A DNA stretch of 64,000 bases from assembly GCA_937872465.1 (NCBI GenBank), contig CALMSR010000033.1:19231-83230 (forward strand), in the 5' to 3' direction. Of this stretch, positions 13,603 through 23,735 are shown piece by piece. The position numbers were made by a program, and so were the translations under genes. The DNA comes from an uncultured Paracoccaceae bacterium. Its GTDB lineage: Bacteria > Pseudomonadota > Alphaproteobacteria > Rhodobacterales > Rhodobacteraceae. How positions within the stretch are numbered: the stretch's first letter is position 1; each line of letters opens with the position of its first letter. Under the pieces are notes generated by a model, which was given only the letters and a program-made list of their open reading frames with translations, was not told where the DNA came from and ran no database searches.

Positions 13603-14807
13603 TGCCGCGCGCGCTCCTCATGGTGATGGATTCGGCCGGCTGCGGCGGCGCGCCGGATGCGGCGGAATTCGGCGACGCCGGCGCCAATACCCTCGGCCAT
13701 ATCGTGCAGGCCTGCGCCGAGGGCCGGGCCGAGGAGGGGCGCTCCGGCCCGCTCCAGGTGCCGAACCTCGCGGCGCTGGGTCTCGGCGGCGCGCTGCGGC
13801 TCGCCTCCGACATCGCGCTCCCGGGGCTCGATGCTCCGCCCCGCGGCCTCTGGGGGGCGGCGACGGAGGTCTCGCGCGGCAAGGACACGCCCTCGGGCCA
13901 TTGGGAACTCGCCGGCGTGCCGGTGCCCTGGGAATGGCATTATTTCCCGCGCGAGGATCCGGCCATCCCGCCGGAGGTCACCGAGCCGCTGATCGCGCGC
14001 GCCGGCCTCGAGGGCACGCTCTGCAACGTGCATTCCTCGGGCATGCCGGTGCTGCGCGAATACGGCGAGGAGCATATCCGCACCGGCAAGCCGATCCTCT
14101 ATACCTCCGTCGACAGCGTGCTGCAGATCGCCGCGCACGAGACGCATTTCGGGCTGGAGCGGCTCTACGATACCTGCCGGATCGCCGCGGAGATCGTGCA
14201 TCCCCTGCGGGTGGGCCGGGTGATCGCCCGGCCCTTCGTCGGCGAGACGGCCGAGACCTTCTTCCGCACGCCGAACCGCCGCGACCTCGCGATCCCGCCG
14301 CCCGAGCCGACGCTGCTCGACCGGGTGGTGGCGGCGGGCGGGCGAACCCATGCCATCGGCAAGATCGGCGACATCTTCGCCCATCGCGGCATCACCACGC
14401 TCGCCAAGGGCAAGGACGACATGGCGCTGGTGGATGCGACGCTGGCGGCGCTGGAGGCGGCAGACGATGGCGATCTCATCTTCGCCAATTACGTGGATTT
14501 CGACACGCTCTACGGCCATGCCCGCGACGTGGCGGGCTATGCAAGGGCGCTGGAGGCCTTCGATGCGCGCCTGCCGGAGGTCTTCGCGCGGCTGCGCCCC
14601 GGCGACCTGATGGTCGTCACCGCCGACCACGGCAACGACCCGACCTGGGAGGGCACCGACCACACCCGCGAGCGCGTGCCGGTGCTGGGATGCGGGCCGG
14701 GGCTCGCGCCGCGGAGCATCGGGCTCGTCGGCTACGCCGATGTCGGCGAGACGCTCGCGGCGCATCTCGGCATCCCGCCGGGCAGGCACGGGCGGAGCTT
14801 CCTGTGA
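13602..14807 (+). CDS. deoB: Phosphopentomutase
   Basis: Interconverts (deoxy)ribose-1-phosphate and the 5-phosphate, linking the phosphorylase to DeoC. The 401 residues belong to the alkaline-phosphatase superfamily, with metal-binding motifs at the start ([17 protein letters not shown]) and end ([18 protein letters not shown]). The phospho-acceptor threonine is in the conserved [10 protein letters not shown] segment. It is the last gene of the overlapping cdd-deoC-deoA-deoB string. A hairpin without a T-run (GCCCGGC paired with GCCGGGC, 14827-14847) follows the stop codon. Confidence 0.95.
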   Translation: MPRALLMVMDSAGCGGAPDAAEFGDAGANTLGHIVQACAEGRAEEGRSGPLQVPNLAALGLGGALRLASDIALPGLDAPPRGLWGAATEVSRGKDTPSGHWELAGVPVPWEWHYFPREDPAIPPEVTEPLIARAGLEGTLCNVHSSGMPVLREYGEEHIRTGKPILYTSVDSVLQIAAHETHFGLERLYDTCRIAAEIVHPLRVGRVIARPFVGETAETFFRTPNRRDLAIPPPEPTLLDRVVAAGGRTHAIGKIGDIFAHRGITTLAKGKDDMALVDATLAALEAADDGDLIFANYVDFDTLYGHARDVAGYARALEAFDARLPEVFARLRPGDLMVVTADHGNDPTWEGTDHTRERVPVLGCGPGLAPRSIGLVGYADVGETLAAHLGIPPGRHGRSFL

Positions 14808-14907
14808 CGATGGCCGACCTGTCGCTGCCCGGCGATGCCCGCCGGGCGGGGTGGATGTGCAGGGCGCGTCAGCGGCTCCGGTGGGCGCGGACACCGATCG
14901 AGGAGGA

Positions 14908-14936
14908 TTGACACCGGGTTAACGCCGAAACGATAA
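14908..14936 (+). promoter_or_regulatory. Putative sigma-70 promoter for upp
   Basis: A consensus -35 hexamer TTGACA is followed after 17 bases by CGATAA, in the only AT-richer patch of the 203-base gap between deoB and upp. The -10 match is partial. It would allow upp to be transcribed separately from the deo genes. Confidence 0.45.
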
Positions 14937-15010
14937 CGCTGAAATATCAACTGTTTGCTGAGATGTGCGCGCGCGCACAACCCTGCCGAGCCGCCTGCGA
15001 GGAGGCCCCG

Positions 15011-15643
15011 ATGCCCGAGCACCTGACCATCGTCGAGCACCCGCTGGTGCAGCACAAGCTGACGCTCATGCGCGAGCGCGACACCTCGACCGCGAGCTTC
15101 CGGCGGCTCCTGCGCGAGATCAGCCACCTGCTCGCCTACGAGGTCACCCGCGACCTGCCGATGACCACGCGCACCATCGAGACGCCGCTCGAAGAGATGG
15201 AGGCGCCGGTGCTGAAGGGCAAGAAGCTCGCGCTAGTCTCGATCCTGCGCGCGGGCAACGGGCTGCTCGACGGCGTGCTGGAGCTGATCCCCTCCGCACG
15301 GGTGGGCTTCGTCGGCCTCTACCGCGACGAGGCGACGCTGCAGCCGGTGCAATATTATTCCAAGCTGCCCGCCGATCTGGCCGAGCGGGTGACGATCGCG
15401 GTGGACCCGATGCTGGCCACGGGCAATTCCTCGGCCGCGGCGGTCGATCTCATCAAGGCGGCCGGCGCGACCGACGTGCGCTTCCTCTGCCTGCTCGCCG
15501 CCCCCGAAGGCGTGGCGCGCATGAAGGACGCCCATCCGGACGTGCGCATCGTGACCGCCGCGCTCGATCGGCGGCTCAACGACCGCGGCTACATCCTGCC
15601 CGGCCTCGGCGACGCCGGCGACCGCATGTTCGGCACAAAGTAG
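15011..15643 (+). CDS. upp: Uracil phosphoribosyltransferase
   Basis: Converts uracil and PRPP to UMP, recovering the base released by the nucleoside genes just upstream. The ATG at 15011 has GAGGAGG eight bases before it and gives the typical 210 residues; an earlier ATG at 14963 would add an unlikely cysteine-rich leader. The PRPP loop reads [13 protein letters not shown], and the uracil-binding end [13 protein letters not shown] is intact. Confidence 0.96.
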   Translation: MPEHLTIVEHPLVQHKLTLMRERDTSTASFRRLLREISHLLAYEVTRDLPMTTRTIETPLEEMEAPVLKGKKLALVSILRAGNGLLDGVLELIPSARVGFVGLYRDEATLQPVQYYSKLPADLAERVTIAVDPMLATGNSSAAAVDLIKAAGATDVRFLCLLAAPEGVARMKDAHPDVRIVTAALDRRLNDRGYILPGLGDAGDRMFGTK

Positions 15644-15652
15644 GGCTGGCCC

Positions 15653-16312
15653 ATGACCGACCGCGATCCGACGCCCGACGAGATCCTGGCCTTCTGGTTC
15701 CCCGACGGCCCCGATCCGGAGCCCGACGCCCATATCGGCCTCTGGGAATGGCGCATGCGCGGCGGCGCCCATGCGGAGGTCGTCGCGCGCTTCTCCGGCG
15801 CGACCGAACGCGCCGCCGCGGGCGAGTTCGACGCTTGGGCCGGAACGCCGCGCGGCCGCCTCGCCCTGATCATCCTGCTCGACCAGTTCTCCCGCTCGGT
15901 CTGGCAAGGCACGCCGCGCGCCTTCGCCCAGGACCCGAAGGCGCTCGCCCTCTGCCTCGAAGGGCTCGACAACGGCGATTTCGACGCGCTGGAGAACGCT
16001 TGGCAAAAGGCCACCTTCAAGCTGCCGCTGGTGCATTGCGAATGCCCCGGCCATCTCGCCAATCTCGACCGCAACCTCGCGCTCGCGGCGCGGATCGCCG
16101 AGGAGGCGCCGGAGCGGCTGAGACCGATGTACCGGAACATGGCCCGTCGACAGGCGCCCGCCGTGCGCGCCGTGATCGCCGCCTTCGGACGCCATCCGCA
16201 CCGCAACGTGATCCTCGGCCGGGCCTCGACCCCGGAGGAGGCCGAATATCTCGCCAGGGGCGCCTTCCCGCACCAGAGCGACATGAGAAAGCTGGCGCGA
16301 GACGATCCCTAG
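15653..16312 (+). CDS. DUF924 family protein
   Basis: This 219-residue soluble, mostly helical protein has the hallmarks of the DUF924 family: the N-terminal ILAFWFPDG segment and the central LIILLDQFSRSVWQGTPRAFAQD motif. The family has no established function. It begins ten bases after upp and may be read through from it. Its TAG stop shares the palindrome CTAG (16309-16312) with the stop codon of the convergent sulfotransferase-like gene, leaving no space between the two. Confidence 0.85.
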   Translation: MTDRDPTPDEILAFWFPDGPDPEPDAHIGLWEWRMRGGAHAEVVARFSGATERAAAGEFDAWAGTPRGRLALIILLDQFSRSVWQGTPRAFAQDPKALALCLEGLDNGDFDALENAWQKATFKLPLVHCECPGHLANLDRNLALAARIAEEAPERLRPMYRNMARRQAPAVRAVIAAFGRHPHRNVILGRASTPEEAEYLARGAFPHQSDMRKLARDDP

Positions 16313-16956
16313 GCCTGCCGACCGGCCTGCTCGGCGGCCCGTTTCGCCAGGAATTCGTCCACGCCCTTCTGGAAATCCTTCGTCGCATTGACGCGCGGGA
16401 AGGCCACATCCGGAACCGGAACGCCGAGGAAGTCGCAGAGCGGCCCCCAGCCGTCGCCGAGCTTGTGGATCAGCAGCCGTTCCGGCGCCACGCGCGCCTT
16501 CACCGCCGCCACATTCGCCTCGTAGACGGCGATGCAATGCTCCCGGTCCGCGGGCCTGCCGCCGAAGACGCGCAGCGACAGCAGCTGGCTGCCCGGCGCG
16601 CTCTCCTCGGTCTCGGTATCCGCGAGCACGACGCGCAGGATCGTCTTCGAATAGCTCTCCCACCAGCTTTCCGCAGAGCGCCAGGTCAGCAGGACCTTCG
16701 CGTCCGGGAATGCCTCGACCAGCTGCGGCCAGTAATAGGCCGAGGGCCAGTCGAGGCAGGAGCGGTAGCCACCGAGCAGCAGGTCCCAGTCCGGGGTCGC
16801 GCCGCAGGCGATGGCGCGCCAATGCGCCCGCGTCTCGGGATTGGCGATCACCTCGCGCTGGTGGTGGCAGGGACCGAAGCCGAGGATGTTCAGCGCCTCG
16901 CGCATGGAATCGGTGCCCGTGCGGCCGAATCCGGTCCCGATGACTTTGAGCGTCAT
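16309..16956 (-). CDS. Sulfotransferase-family protein
   Basis: A 215-residue P-loop protein. The N-terminal GTGFGRTGTDSMREAL is the phosphosulfate-binding loop of the family, and LLTWRSAESWWESY matches the second conserved region, where an Arg and a Ser normally bind the 3'-phosphate of PAPS. The LDWPSAYYWPQL stretch recalls the sulfotransferase-like proteins seen in bacteria and lower animals, whose substrates are unknown. The start is supported by GGAGGG seven bases upstream. It stands alone between convergent and divergent neighbours, so context gives no hint of the substrate. Confidence 0.78.
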   Translation of the reverse strand: MTLKVIGTGFGRTGTDSMREALNILGFGPCHHQREVIANPETRAHWRAIACGATPDWDLLLGGYRSCLDWPSAYYWPQLVEAFPDAKVLLTWRSAESWWESYSKTILRVVLADTETEESAPGSQLLSLRVFGGRPADREHCIAVYEANVAAVKARVAPERLLIHKLGDGWGPLCDFLGVPVPDVAFPRVNATKDFQKGVDEFLAKRAAEQAGRQA

Positions 16957-17167
16957 GTCTTGCCCTCCCGGCGCCGCGACGGCGCCCGGGGAGGCTAGAC
17001 GGCGCGCTCGCCCGTGACAACGCCGGCGCGGCCTCTCGCCGACCCCCGCGCCGCCGGATAGCCGCCGGCCGGTTTCCCGCGACGCTTTCGACCGATCCCT
17101 TGCCGCGAATGGCTGCTATGCTGCGCGCCATGCGCAGGCCGGGCGAAGGCCGGGCGGGGAGGAGCGA

Positions 17168-17833
17168 ATGACCGAAGCCGAACAGCCGACGCTGCACTAT
17201 CATCCCTTCGCCTCCTTCTGCCAGAAGGTGCTGATCGCGCTTTACGAGAAGGCAATCCCCTTCCGGCCGAACCTCGTCGACCTGGGAGATCCCGAGGAAC
17301 GCGCCGCGCTCACCCGCCTCTGGCCGTTCGGGAAATTTCCCGTGCTGGAGGATGCCGGGCGGGTCGTGGCCGAATCGAGCTCGATCATCGAATATCTCGA
17401 CCTGCGCCATCCCCGGGCGCCACGCATGGTGCCGGAGGAACCGGCTTCGGCGCTCGCCGTGCGCACGGCCGACCGCTTCTACGACACCTACGTGCACCTG
17501 CCGATGCAGAAGATCGTCACCGATTGCATCCGGCCGGAGGGGCGGGCCGATCCGCAGGGGGTGGAGGAGGCGCGCGCCACGCTGGCGACCGCCTATGCCA
17601 TGATCGAGGCGGAGGCGGGCGCGCGGGAATGGGCTGCCGGCGATCGCTTCGGCATGGCCGATTGCGCCGCGGCGCCGGCGCTCTTCTACGCCAATTGGGT
17701 GCAGCCGCTCTTGCCGGACCATCCCGCTGCGGCTGCCTATCTGGCGCGGCTGCGGGCGCGGCCTTCCGTCGCCCGCGTGGTCGAGGAGGCGCGACCCTAT
17801 CGGCATCTCTTCCCGGCGGAGCGCCGGGGCTGA
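17168..17833 (+). CDS. Glutathione S-transferase family protein
   Basis: A 221-residue cytosolic protein with an N-terminal thioredoxin-like domain (HYHPFASFCQKVLIALYEK, in which Ser/Cys near the helix start would activate glutathione) and the ESSSIIEYLD glutathione gamma-glutamyl site, followed by an all-helical C-terminal domain with the GDRFGMADCAAAP folding motif. The Ser-Phe-Cys start suggests a beta or related class. The substrate cannot be predicted. GGGGAGGAGCG precedes the ATG. It is not closely linked to its neighbours. Confidence 0.85.
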   Translation: MTEAEQPTLHYHPFASFCQKVLIALYEKAIPFRPNLVDLGDPEERAALTRLWPFGKFPVLEDAGRVVAESSSIIEYLDLRHPRAPRMVPEEPASALAVRTADRFYDTYVHLPMQKIVTDCIRPEGRADPQGVEEARATLATAYAMIEAEAGAREWAAGDRFGMADCAAAPALFYANWVQPLLPDHPAAAAYLARLRARPSVARVVEEARPYRHLFPAERRG

Positions 17834-17969
17834 GACCGGGGCGCCGCCGGTCCCGGCCCCGCCCGTGCGGATTGCTCGGTAGCCTGCCGCGCCGCGCTGC
17901 GGCGCAGCCTCTGTCCCTGCCGCGGCCGGAGGTCTATATCACGGCTGTGACCCTGAGACAGGATGCCGC

Positions 17970-18991
<1,022 letters not shown>

Positions 18992-18995
<4 letters not shown>

Positions 18996-19630
18996 CGGCC
19001 GGCGGCGCGGTGGCGGGCCGGCCGGTGGTCGCGGCCATCCTGCTCGCCGCGGGCGCCGCGCGCCGGATGCGGGGACGCGACAAGCTGCTCGAGGCGGTCG
19101 GGGGCCGGCCGGCGCTGCGCCATGCCGCCGAGGCGGCGCTGGCGAGCCGGGCCGATCGCGTGCTGGTCGTGCTCCCGCCCGATGCGGCGCCGCGGCGGGA
19201 GGCGCTGGCCGGGGCCGCGGTCGAGATCGTCGTGGCGGCGGATTGCGGCGAGGGCATGGCCGCCTCGCTCCGCGCCGGGCTGGGAGCGGTCGATCCGGGG
19301 ACCGATGCGGTGGTGATCCTGCTCGCGGACATGCCCGAGATCGGCAGCGAGGCGATCGACCGGCTGATCGCTGCCTTCGACCCGGCCGCGGGCCGCGAGA
19401 TCCTCCGCGCGAGTGCCGCGGACGGCCGGCCGGGGCATCCGGTGCTCTTCGGGCGGCGGTTCTTCGGGCCGCTCGCGGCGCTGAAGGGCGACCGCGGCGC
19501 GCGCTCGGTCATCGAGGCCGCGCCGGCCGGTTCCGTGCTGCATGTTCCGACCGCGGGGCGGGCGGCGCTCCTCGATCTCGACACGCCCGAGGATTGGGAG
19601 GCCTGGCGGGCGGGCCGCGACGGGTCGTAG
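18992..19630 (+). CDS. mocA: MocA/MobA-like nucleotidyltransferase (molybdenum cofactor cytidylyltransferase)
   Basis: A 212-residue nucleotidyltransferase with the signature LLAAGAARRMRGRDKL (NTP binding) and the metal-site LADMPEIGS. Together with the overlapping XdhC gene this points to a cytidylyltransferase making molybdopterin cytosine dinucleotide, or a related cofactor maturation enzyme; MobA itself (guanylyl) is less likely in this setting. GTG start, overlapping xdhC by four bases. It ends 15 bases from the stop of the convergent isomerase gene. Confidence 0.82.
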
Positions 19631-19645
19631 CGGACGCTCCGGCCG

Positions 19646-20332
19646 TCACCCCAGCCAGCGCGGGTAGTCCGAGACGAGGAGATGCAGTGGGTCCTCGTCC
19701 TCCTCGATCTCGGCGAAGCGGCCGATGGGTTCGGCGAAGATGTTGTCGGTCAGGTCGTTGTTGACCGTGGAGACCTCGCCGATCAGCACGTCGCCGCCCT
19801 CGCCCCAGAAGGCGTGCCAGTTGCCGGGCATCAGCGTGACGCTCTCGCCGGGGTGCAGCCGCAGCACCTCGCCCGGGCCCTGGCGGCGGAGCACCCCGTC
19901 GGTGGCGACGGCGACCTCGGTGGTCTTGTCGATCGCGCCTTCGGAATCGGAGTGATAGAGCTTGAGCGCCAGTGTCGCGCCGCCGCGGTTGATGATGTCC
20001 TCGGCCTTCACGATGTGGCGATGCATGGGCGAGAGCTGGTCCCGGCGCGAGATCATGATCTTCTCGGCATAGACCATGCCGCCGCCGCGCCCGAGGTCGG
20101 CCTCCCGGCCGTTGCGCACGGTGAAGAGGAAGAGCCCCATCGAGTCGAAGCGGCCCTGGCCGTAGTCGGTGATGTCCCAGCCGAGCCGGGCGTCGACGAT
20201 GCCGCCGATCTCCGGCCGGCGCGCCTGCATCTCACCGGGGCTCCAATAGGCGAAGGGCGGCAGGATGAAGCCGAAGGAGCGGATGAAGGCATCCGCCTCG
20301 CGGATGATCTCGTTGACGCGCGATCGCTTCAT
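19646..20332 (-). CDS. D-lyxose isomerase-family cupin protein
   Basis: Predicted interconversion of D-lyxose with D-xylulose (and D-mannose with D-fructose) by a metal-dependent cupin. The 228 residues contain the presumed metal ligands in MHRHIVKAEDIINRGG and, further on, GNWHAFWGEGGDVLIGEVS; the opening MKRSRVNEIIREADAF matches the family. The ATG at 20332 has GGGGGAAG in front; an in-frame ATG at 20434 would add a low-complexity leader. No sugar transporter or kinase is adjacent, so the physiological substrate is uncertain. Confidence 0.82.
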   Translation of the reverse strand: MKRSRVNEIIREADAFIRSFGFILPPFAYWSPGEMQARRPEIGGIVDARLGWDITDYGQGRFDSMGLFLFTVRNGREADLGRGGGMVYAEKIMISRRDQLSPMHRHIVKAEDIINRGGATLALKLYHSDSEGAIDKTTEVAVATDGVLRRQGPGEVLRLHPGESVTLMPGNWHAFWGEGGDVLIGEVSTVNNDLTDNIFAEPIGRFAEIEEDEDPLHLLVSDYPRWLG

Positions 20333-20504
20333 GGCTTCCCCCCCCCGGGACCGGTTTCCGCCGGGCATATCACGGCCGGCGGCGCGGCGCCAAGCGCGGC
20401 GGGTCGGGACGGGCAGCAGGCGCCGCACCGGCATCGACCACGGCGCGGGCGCGGGCTATCCTCGCAGGCAACCGGCTTCCCCGTTCGACCGGCAGGAGGG
20501 CGCC

Positions 20505-21080
20505 ATGCCGCAGGATTTCACCTGGCTCAATCCGCCGCCCCGCTGGTCGGGCGACGCCGCCGCGCTGGAGCTCGAAACCGGGGCGAACACGGATTTCTGG
20601 CGCGAGACCTTCTACTGCTTCACGCGCGATACCGGGCACGCCTGGCTCGCGCCGGTCGAGGGGGATTTCACCGCGAGCGTCCGGTTCCGCGGCGATTACG
20701 GGACGCTCTACGACCAGGCCGGCCTGATGCTGCGCCGCGACGCCGCATGCTGGATCAAGGCCGGGATCGAGTTCTCCGACGGGATGCTGAACGCCAGCGT
20801 CGTGGTGACCGATGGCCGCTCGGACTGGTCGGTGATCCCGCTGCCCGGGACGGCGCCGGGGACGGAGGTCGCGCTGCGCCTCACCCGGCACGGCGACGCG
20901 CTGCGGGTGCAGGTCGCGATCGGCGGCGCGCCCTGGCGGCTGGCGCGGCTGGCGCCGTTTCCGGCGGACCCGGCCGCGCTGGGGCCCATGGCCTGCTCGC
21001 CGGAACGCGGCGGCTTCCGGGCGCGGTTCGAGGGGCTGGAGATCGGCCCGGCGATCGCGCGCGACCTGCACGCGAATTGA
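20505..21080 (+). CDS. DUF1349 domain protein
   Basis: This 191-residue protein belongs to the DUF1349 family, a concanavalin-like beta-sandwich of unknown function (relatives include yeast and plant regulation-of-enolase proteins). Recognisable pieces are FTWLNPPPRW near the start, TNTDFWR-like ANTDFWRETFYCF, DQAGLMLRRDAACWIKAGIEFSDG and the closing ACSPERGGFRARFEG. AGGAGGG five bases before the ATG fixes the start. Its stop codon lies inside the Fnr-type box of the following hemN gene. Confidence 0.85.
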   Translation: MPQDFTWLNPPPRWSGDAAALELETGANTDFWRETFYCFTRDTGHAWLAPVEGDFTASVRFRGDYGTLYDQAGLMLRRDAACWIKAGIEFSDGMLNASVVVTDGRSDWSVIPLPGTAPGTEVALRLTRHGDALRVQVAIGGAPWRLARLAPFPADPAALGPMACSPERGGFRARFEGLEIGPAIARDLHAN

Positions 21081-21090
21081 CGCAAATCAA
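21077..21090. promoter_or_regulatory. Fnr/FnrL-type box upstream of hemN
   Basis: TTGACGCAAATCAA differs from the Fnr consensus (TTGAT, four bases, ATCAA) at one position, and has the form commonly seen for FnrL sites in Rhodobacter relatives. It is 38 bases before the hemN ATG and overlaps the stop codon of the upstream gene (21078-21080). It fits anaerobic control of an oxygen-independent haem enzyme. Confidence 0.75.
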
Positions 21091-21127
21091 GCCGTGGCGG
21101 GGAGCGCCGGGCTAGGATCGGCGCAAC

Positions 21128-22477
21128 ATGGATTCGATCCTCGCCAAATACGCCGCCCGCGCCGTGCCGCGCTACACAAGCTATCCGACCGCGCCGCATT
21201 TCCGCGCCGGGCTGCAGGAGGCCTCCTATCGCGCCTGGCTCGCGGCGCTCGATCCGGGCACGCCGGTCTCGGCCTATCTGCATGTGCCCTTCTGCCGGCA
21301 GATGTGCTGGTATTGCGGCTGCAACATGAAGCTCGCCGCGCGCTACGGGCCGGTGGCCTCCTATGTCGAGACGCTGCTCGCCGAGTTCGACCTTGTCGCC
21401 GACGCGCTGCCGGCGCGCATGACGCTCGGGCATCTGCACTGGGGCGGGGGGACGCCGACCGCGCTCGAGCCCGGCGATCTCGCCCGCGCCATGGAGCGGC
21501 TGCGCGCGCACTTCGACATCGCCCCCGGCGCGGAGCTCGCGATCGAGAGCGACCCGCGCACCCTGACGCCCGAGATGGCGGCGACGATCGGCCGGCTCGG
21601 CTTCACCCGCGCGAGCTTCGGGGTGCAGGAATTCGACCCGAGGGTGCAGGCGGCGATCAACCGCCTGCAGCCGCCGGAGATGGTGGCGCGGACCGTGGCG
21701 GATCTGCGCGCGGCCGGGGTGGCGGGGATCAATTTCGACCTGATCTACGGCCTACCGCACCAGAGCGTCGAGACCCTGCTCGCGACCATCGGCATCTGCC
21801 GGGAGATGGCGCCGGACCGGATCGCGCTCTTCGGCTATGCGCATGTGCCCTGGATGGCCAGGAACCAGCGCATGATCCCCGAGGCCGCCCTGCCCGACGG
21901 ACCGGCGCGGGCCGCGCAGGCGGCGGCCGCGGCGGCGGCGCTGACCGCGGCGGGCTACGAGGCGATCGGGCTCGACCATTTCGCGCTTCCCGGCGATGCG
22001 ATGGCGCGGGCGGCGCGCGAGGGTCTCTTGCGGCGCAATTTCCAGGGCTATACCACCGACCGGGCCGAGACGATGATCGGCTTCGGCGCGACCTCGATCG
22101 GGCGCACGCCGGGCGGCTATGTGCAGAACATCGCCGAGACCGGCGCCTGGGCGCGCGCGGTCGCATCCGGTCGGCTGCCGGTCGCGCGGGGGCTCGCGCT
22201 CGGGGCCGAGGACCGGCTGCGCGGGCGGGTGATCGAGGCGATCATGTGCGCGGGCGCGGTCGACACCGCGGCCCTCGGGCGGGAATACGGTCGCGAGCCG
22301 GGCTGGTGCCGCGACGAGCTCGAAAGCCTCGCCGAATTCGAGGCGGACGGGCTCCTGCTCCGGGACGGCCCGCGGATCACCCTGACGCTCGAGGGCCGGC
22401 GGCTCTGCCGCGTCGTGGCCTCGGTCTTCGACGCCTGGCTCGCGGCGTCGGAGGCGCGTCACTCGGTCGCGGTCTGA
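21128..22477 (+). CDS. hemN: Oxygen-independent coproporphyrinogen III oxidase
   Basis: A radical-SAM enzyme that oxidatively decarboxylates coproporphyrinogen III to protoporphyrinogen IX without oxygen. The 449 residues match genuine HemN rather than the shorter HemW. The iron-sulfur ligands are Cys56, Cys60, Cys63 and the extra Cys65 (CRQMCWYCGC), the pattern diagnostic of HemN. The N-terminal RYTSYPTAPHF trip-wire region is present as well. An Fnr-type box precedes it, so expression should rise at low oxygen. The 3' end overlaps the convergent hydrolase-OsmC gene by 19 bases. Confidence 0.95.
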   Translation: MDSILAKYAARAVPRYTSYPTAPHFRAGLQEASYRAWLAALDPGTPVSAYLHVPFCRQMCWYCGCNMKLAARYGPVASYVETLLAEFDLVADALPARMTLGHLHWGGGTPTALEPGDLARAMERLRAHFDIAPGAELAIESDPRTLTPEMAATIGRLGFTRASFGVQEFDPRVQAAINRLQPPEMVARTVADLRAAGVAGINFDLIYGLPHQSVETLLATIGICREMAPDRIALFGYAHVPWMARNQRMIPEAALPDGPARAAQAAAAAAALTAAGYEAIGLDHFALPGDAMARAAREGLLRRNFQGYTTDRAETMIGFGATSIGRTPGGYVQNIAETGAWARAVASGRLPVARGLALGAEDRLRGRVIEAIMCAGAVDTAALGREYGREPGWCRDELESLAEFEADGLLLRDGPRITLTLEGRRLCRVVASVFDAWLAASEARHSVAV

Positions 22478-23700
22478 TCCTTCTGATCCTCGGTGAGCCG
22501 CGTCACCACCGCCGAGGAAGCCTCCAGCGTGCGATGCACCGGGCATTTTCCGGCGATCTCCACGAGCTTGTCGGCGAGCTCGCTCGGGATCCCGCCCTCG
22601 ATCGAGATCTCGCGCTCGAACCGGTCGATGCGTCCCTCGCGTCCCTCGCCGCAATCGGCGCAATCCCTGGCGTGGATCTTCGCGTGGTCGACCGAGACGC
22701 TTATCCGTCCCAGCGACAGGCCCTTGTGATCGGCGTACATGCGCAGCGTCATCGCGGTGCAGGCGCCCAGCGCGATGGCGAGGAAGTCGTAAGGATTGGG
22801 CCCGCTGTCCGCGCCGCCCTCGACCGCCTCCGGCTCGTCGGCGATGAGCGCGTGGCGGCCGACGGCGACCGCCTGCTGGTATTTCGATGCGCCGGTCTCG
22901 CGCACCAGCACGCGGTTGCCGGGCTCGACCTGCAAAGGCGCGAGATAGCGCTCGGCCCAGGCCGCGAGCAGGTCGCCGGCATAGGCGGCATCGGCGGGGT
23001 CGGTCAGCAGGTGGTCGGCATCGTCGAGCGAAACGAAGCTCTTGGGATGCCTGGCCGCCTTGAAGATCGCCGCGGCATTCGCGATCCCGACCACCGCGTC
23101 GCGGGGGGCGTGAAGGATCATCAGCGGCTTCTTCAGCGCGGCGATGCGCTCGCTCAGCCGCGCCCCGGCGAGATCCTCGAGAAACTCCCGGCGAATGGTG
23201 AAGCGGCGCCCCGCGAGCGTCACCTCCGCCGCGCCCTCGGCCTCGATGCGGCGCAGGTCCGCGGCGAAACTCTTCGCCACATGCGCCGCGTCCGCCGGGG
23301 CACCGATCGTCGCCACGGCGCGCGCCTCCGGGATCTCGCCGGCGGCGGCCAGCACCGCGGCCCCCCCGAGCGAATGGCCGACCAGGAGCTGCGGCGCGTC
23401 GCGGGTCGCGCGCAGATGCGCCGCGGCGGCGACCAGATCGGCGACATTCGAGGAGAAACCGGCATTGGCGTGATCGCCCGCGCTGCCGCCGAGACCGGTG
23501 AAGTCGAAGCGCAGCACGGCGATGCCGCGCGCCACGAGCGCGCCGGCGATGCGCCGGGCGGCGATGCCGTCTTCGGAGCAGGCGAGGCAATGGGCGAAAA
23601 GCGCATGGGCCCGCGGCGGCCCGACCGGCAGGTCGAGCCGCGCCGCGAGCCTGCCGCCGTCATGGCCGGGGAAGTCCAGCCGTTCCGATGAATCTGCCAT
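22459..23700 (-). CDS. Alpha/beta hydrolase fused to an OsmC domain
   Basis: A 413-residue two-domain protein. Residues 1-255 or so form an alpha/beta hydrolase with the nucleophile elbow GHSLGG, a RFDFTGLGGSAG oxyanion segment and an acid/His end (HAPRDAVVG, DDADHLL). Residues 270-400 form an OsmC/Ohr-type domain with a cysteine in ALGACTAMTLRMY and a second in GKCPVHRTLE, the peroxidatic pair. This combined architecture is known in proteobacteria as a bifunctional hydrolase/OsmC protein; the substrate is unsettled, with acyl-thioester or peroxide detoxification inferred. Confidence 0.9.
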   Translation of the reverse strand: MADSSERLDFPGHDGGRLAARLDLPVGPPRAHALFAHCLACSEDGIAARRIAGALVARGIAVLRFDFTGLGGSAGDHANAGFSSNVADLVAAAAHLRATRDAPQLLVGHSLGGAAVLAAAGEIPEARAVATIGAPADAAHVAKSFAADLRRIEAEGAAEVTLAGRRFTIRREFLEDLAGARLSERIAALKKPLMILHAPRDAVVGIANAAAIFKAARHPKSFVSLDDADHLLTDPADAAYAGDLLAAWAERYLAPLQVEPGNRVLVRETGASKYQQAVAVGRHALIADEPEAVEGGADSGPNPYDFLAIALGACTAMTLRMYADHKGLSLGRISVSVDHAKIHARDCADCGEGREGRIDRFEREISIEGGIPSELADKLVEIAGKCPVHRTLEASSAVVTRLTEDQKDQTATE

Positions 23701-23735
23701 GCCTGCCCCCGCTCGTCGCTGCCCGGATCATGCCT

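Noticed and set aside
14827..14847. Intrinsic terminator after deoB
   Set aside because: The 7-base stem is perfect but is followed by G-rich sequence without any T-run, so I list it only as a hairpin under deoB.
15233..17806. An 857-codon minus-strand open frame running across upp, the DUF924 gene and the first GST gene
   Set aside because: It contains part of the sulfotransferase-like region in another frame and is otherwise antisense to recognisable enzymes; no domain is visible in it.
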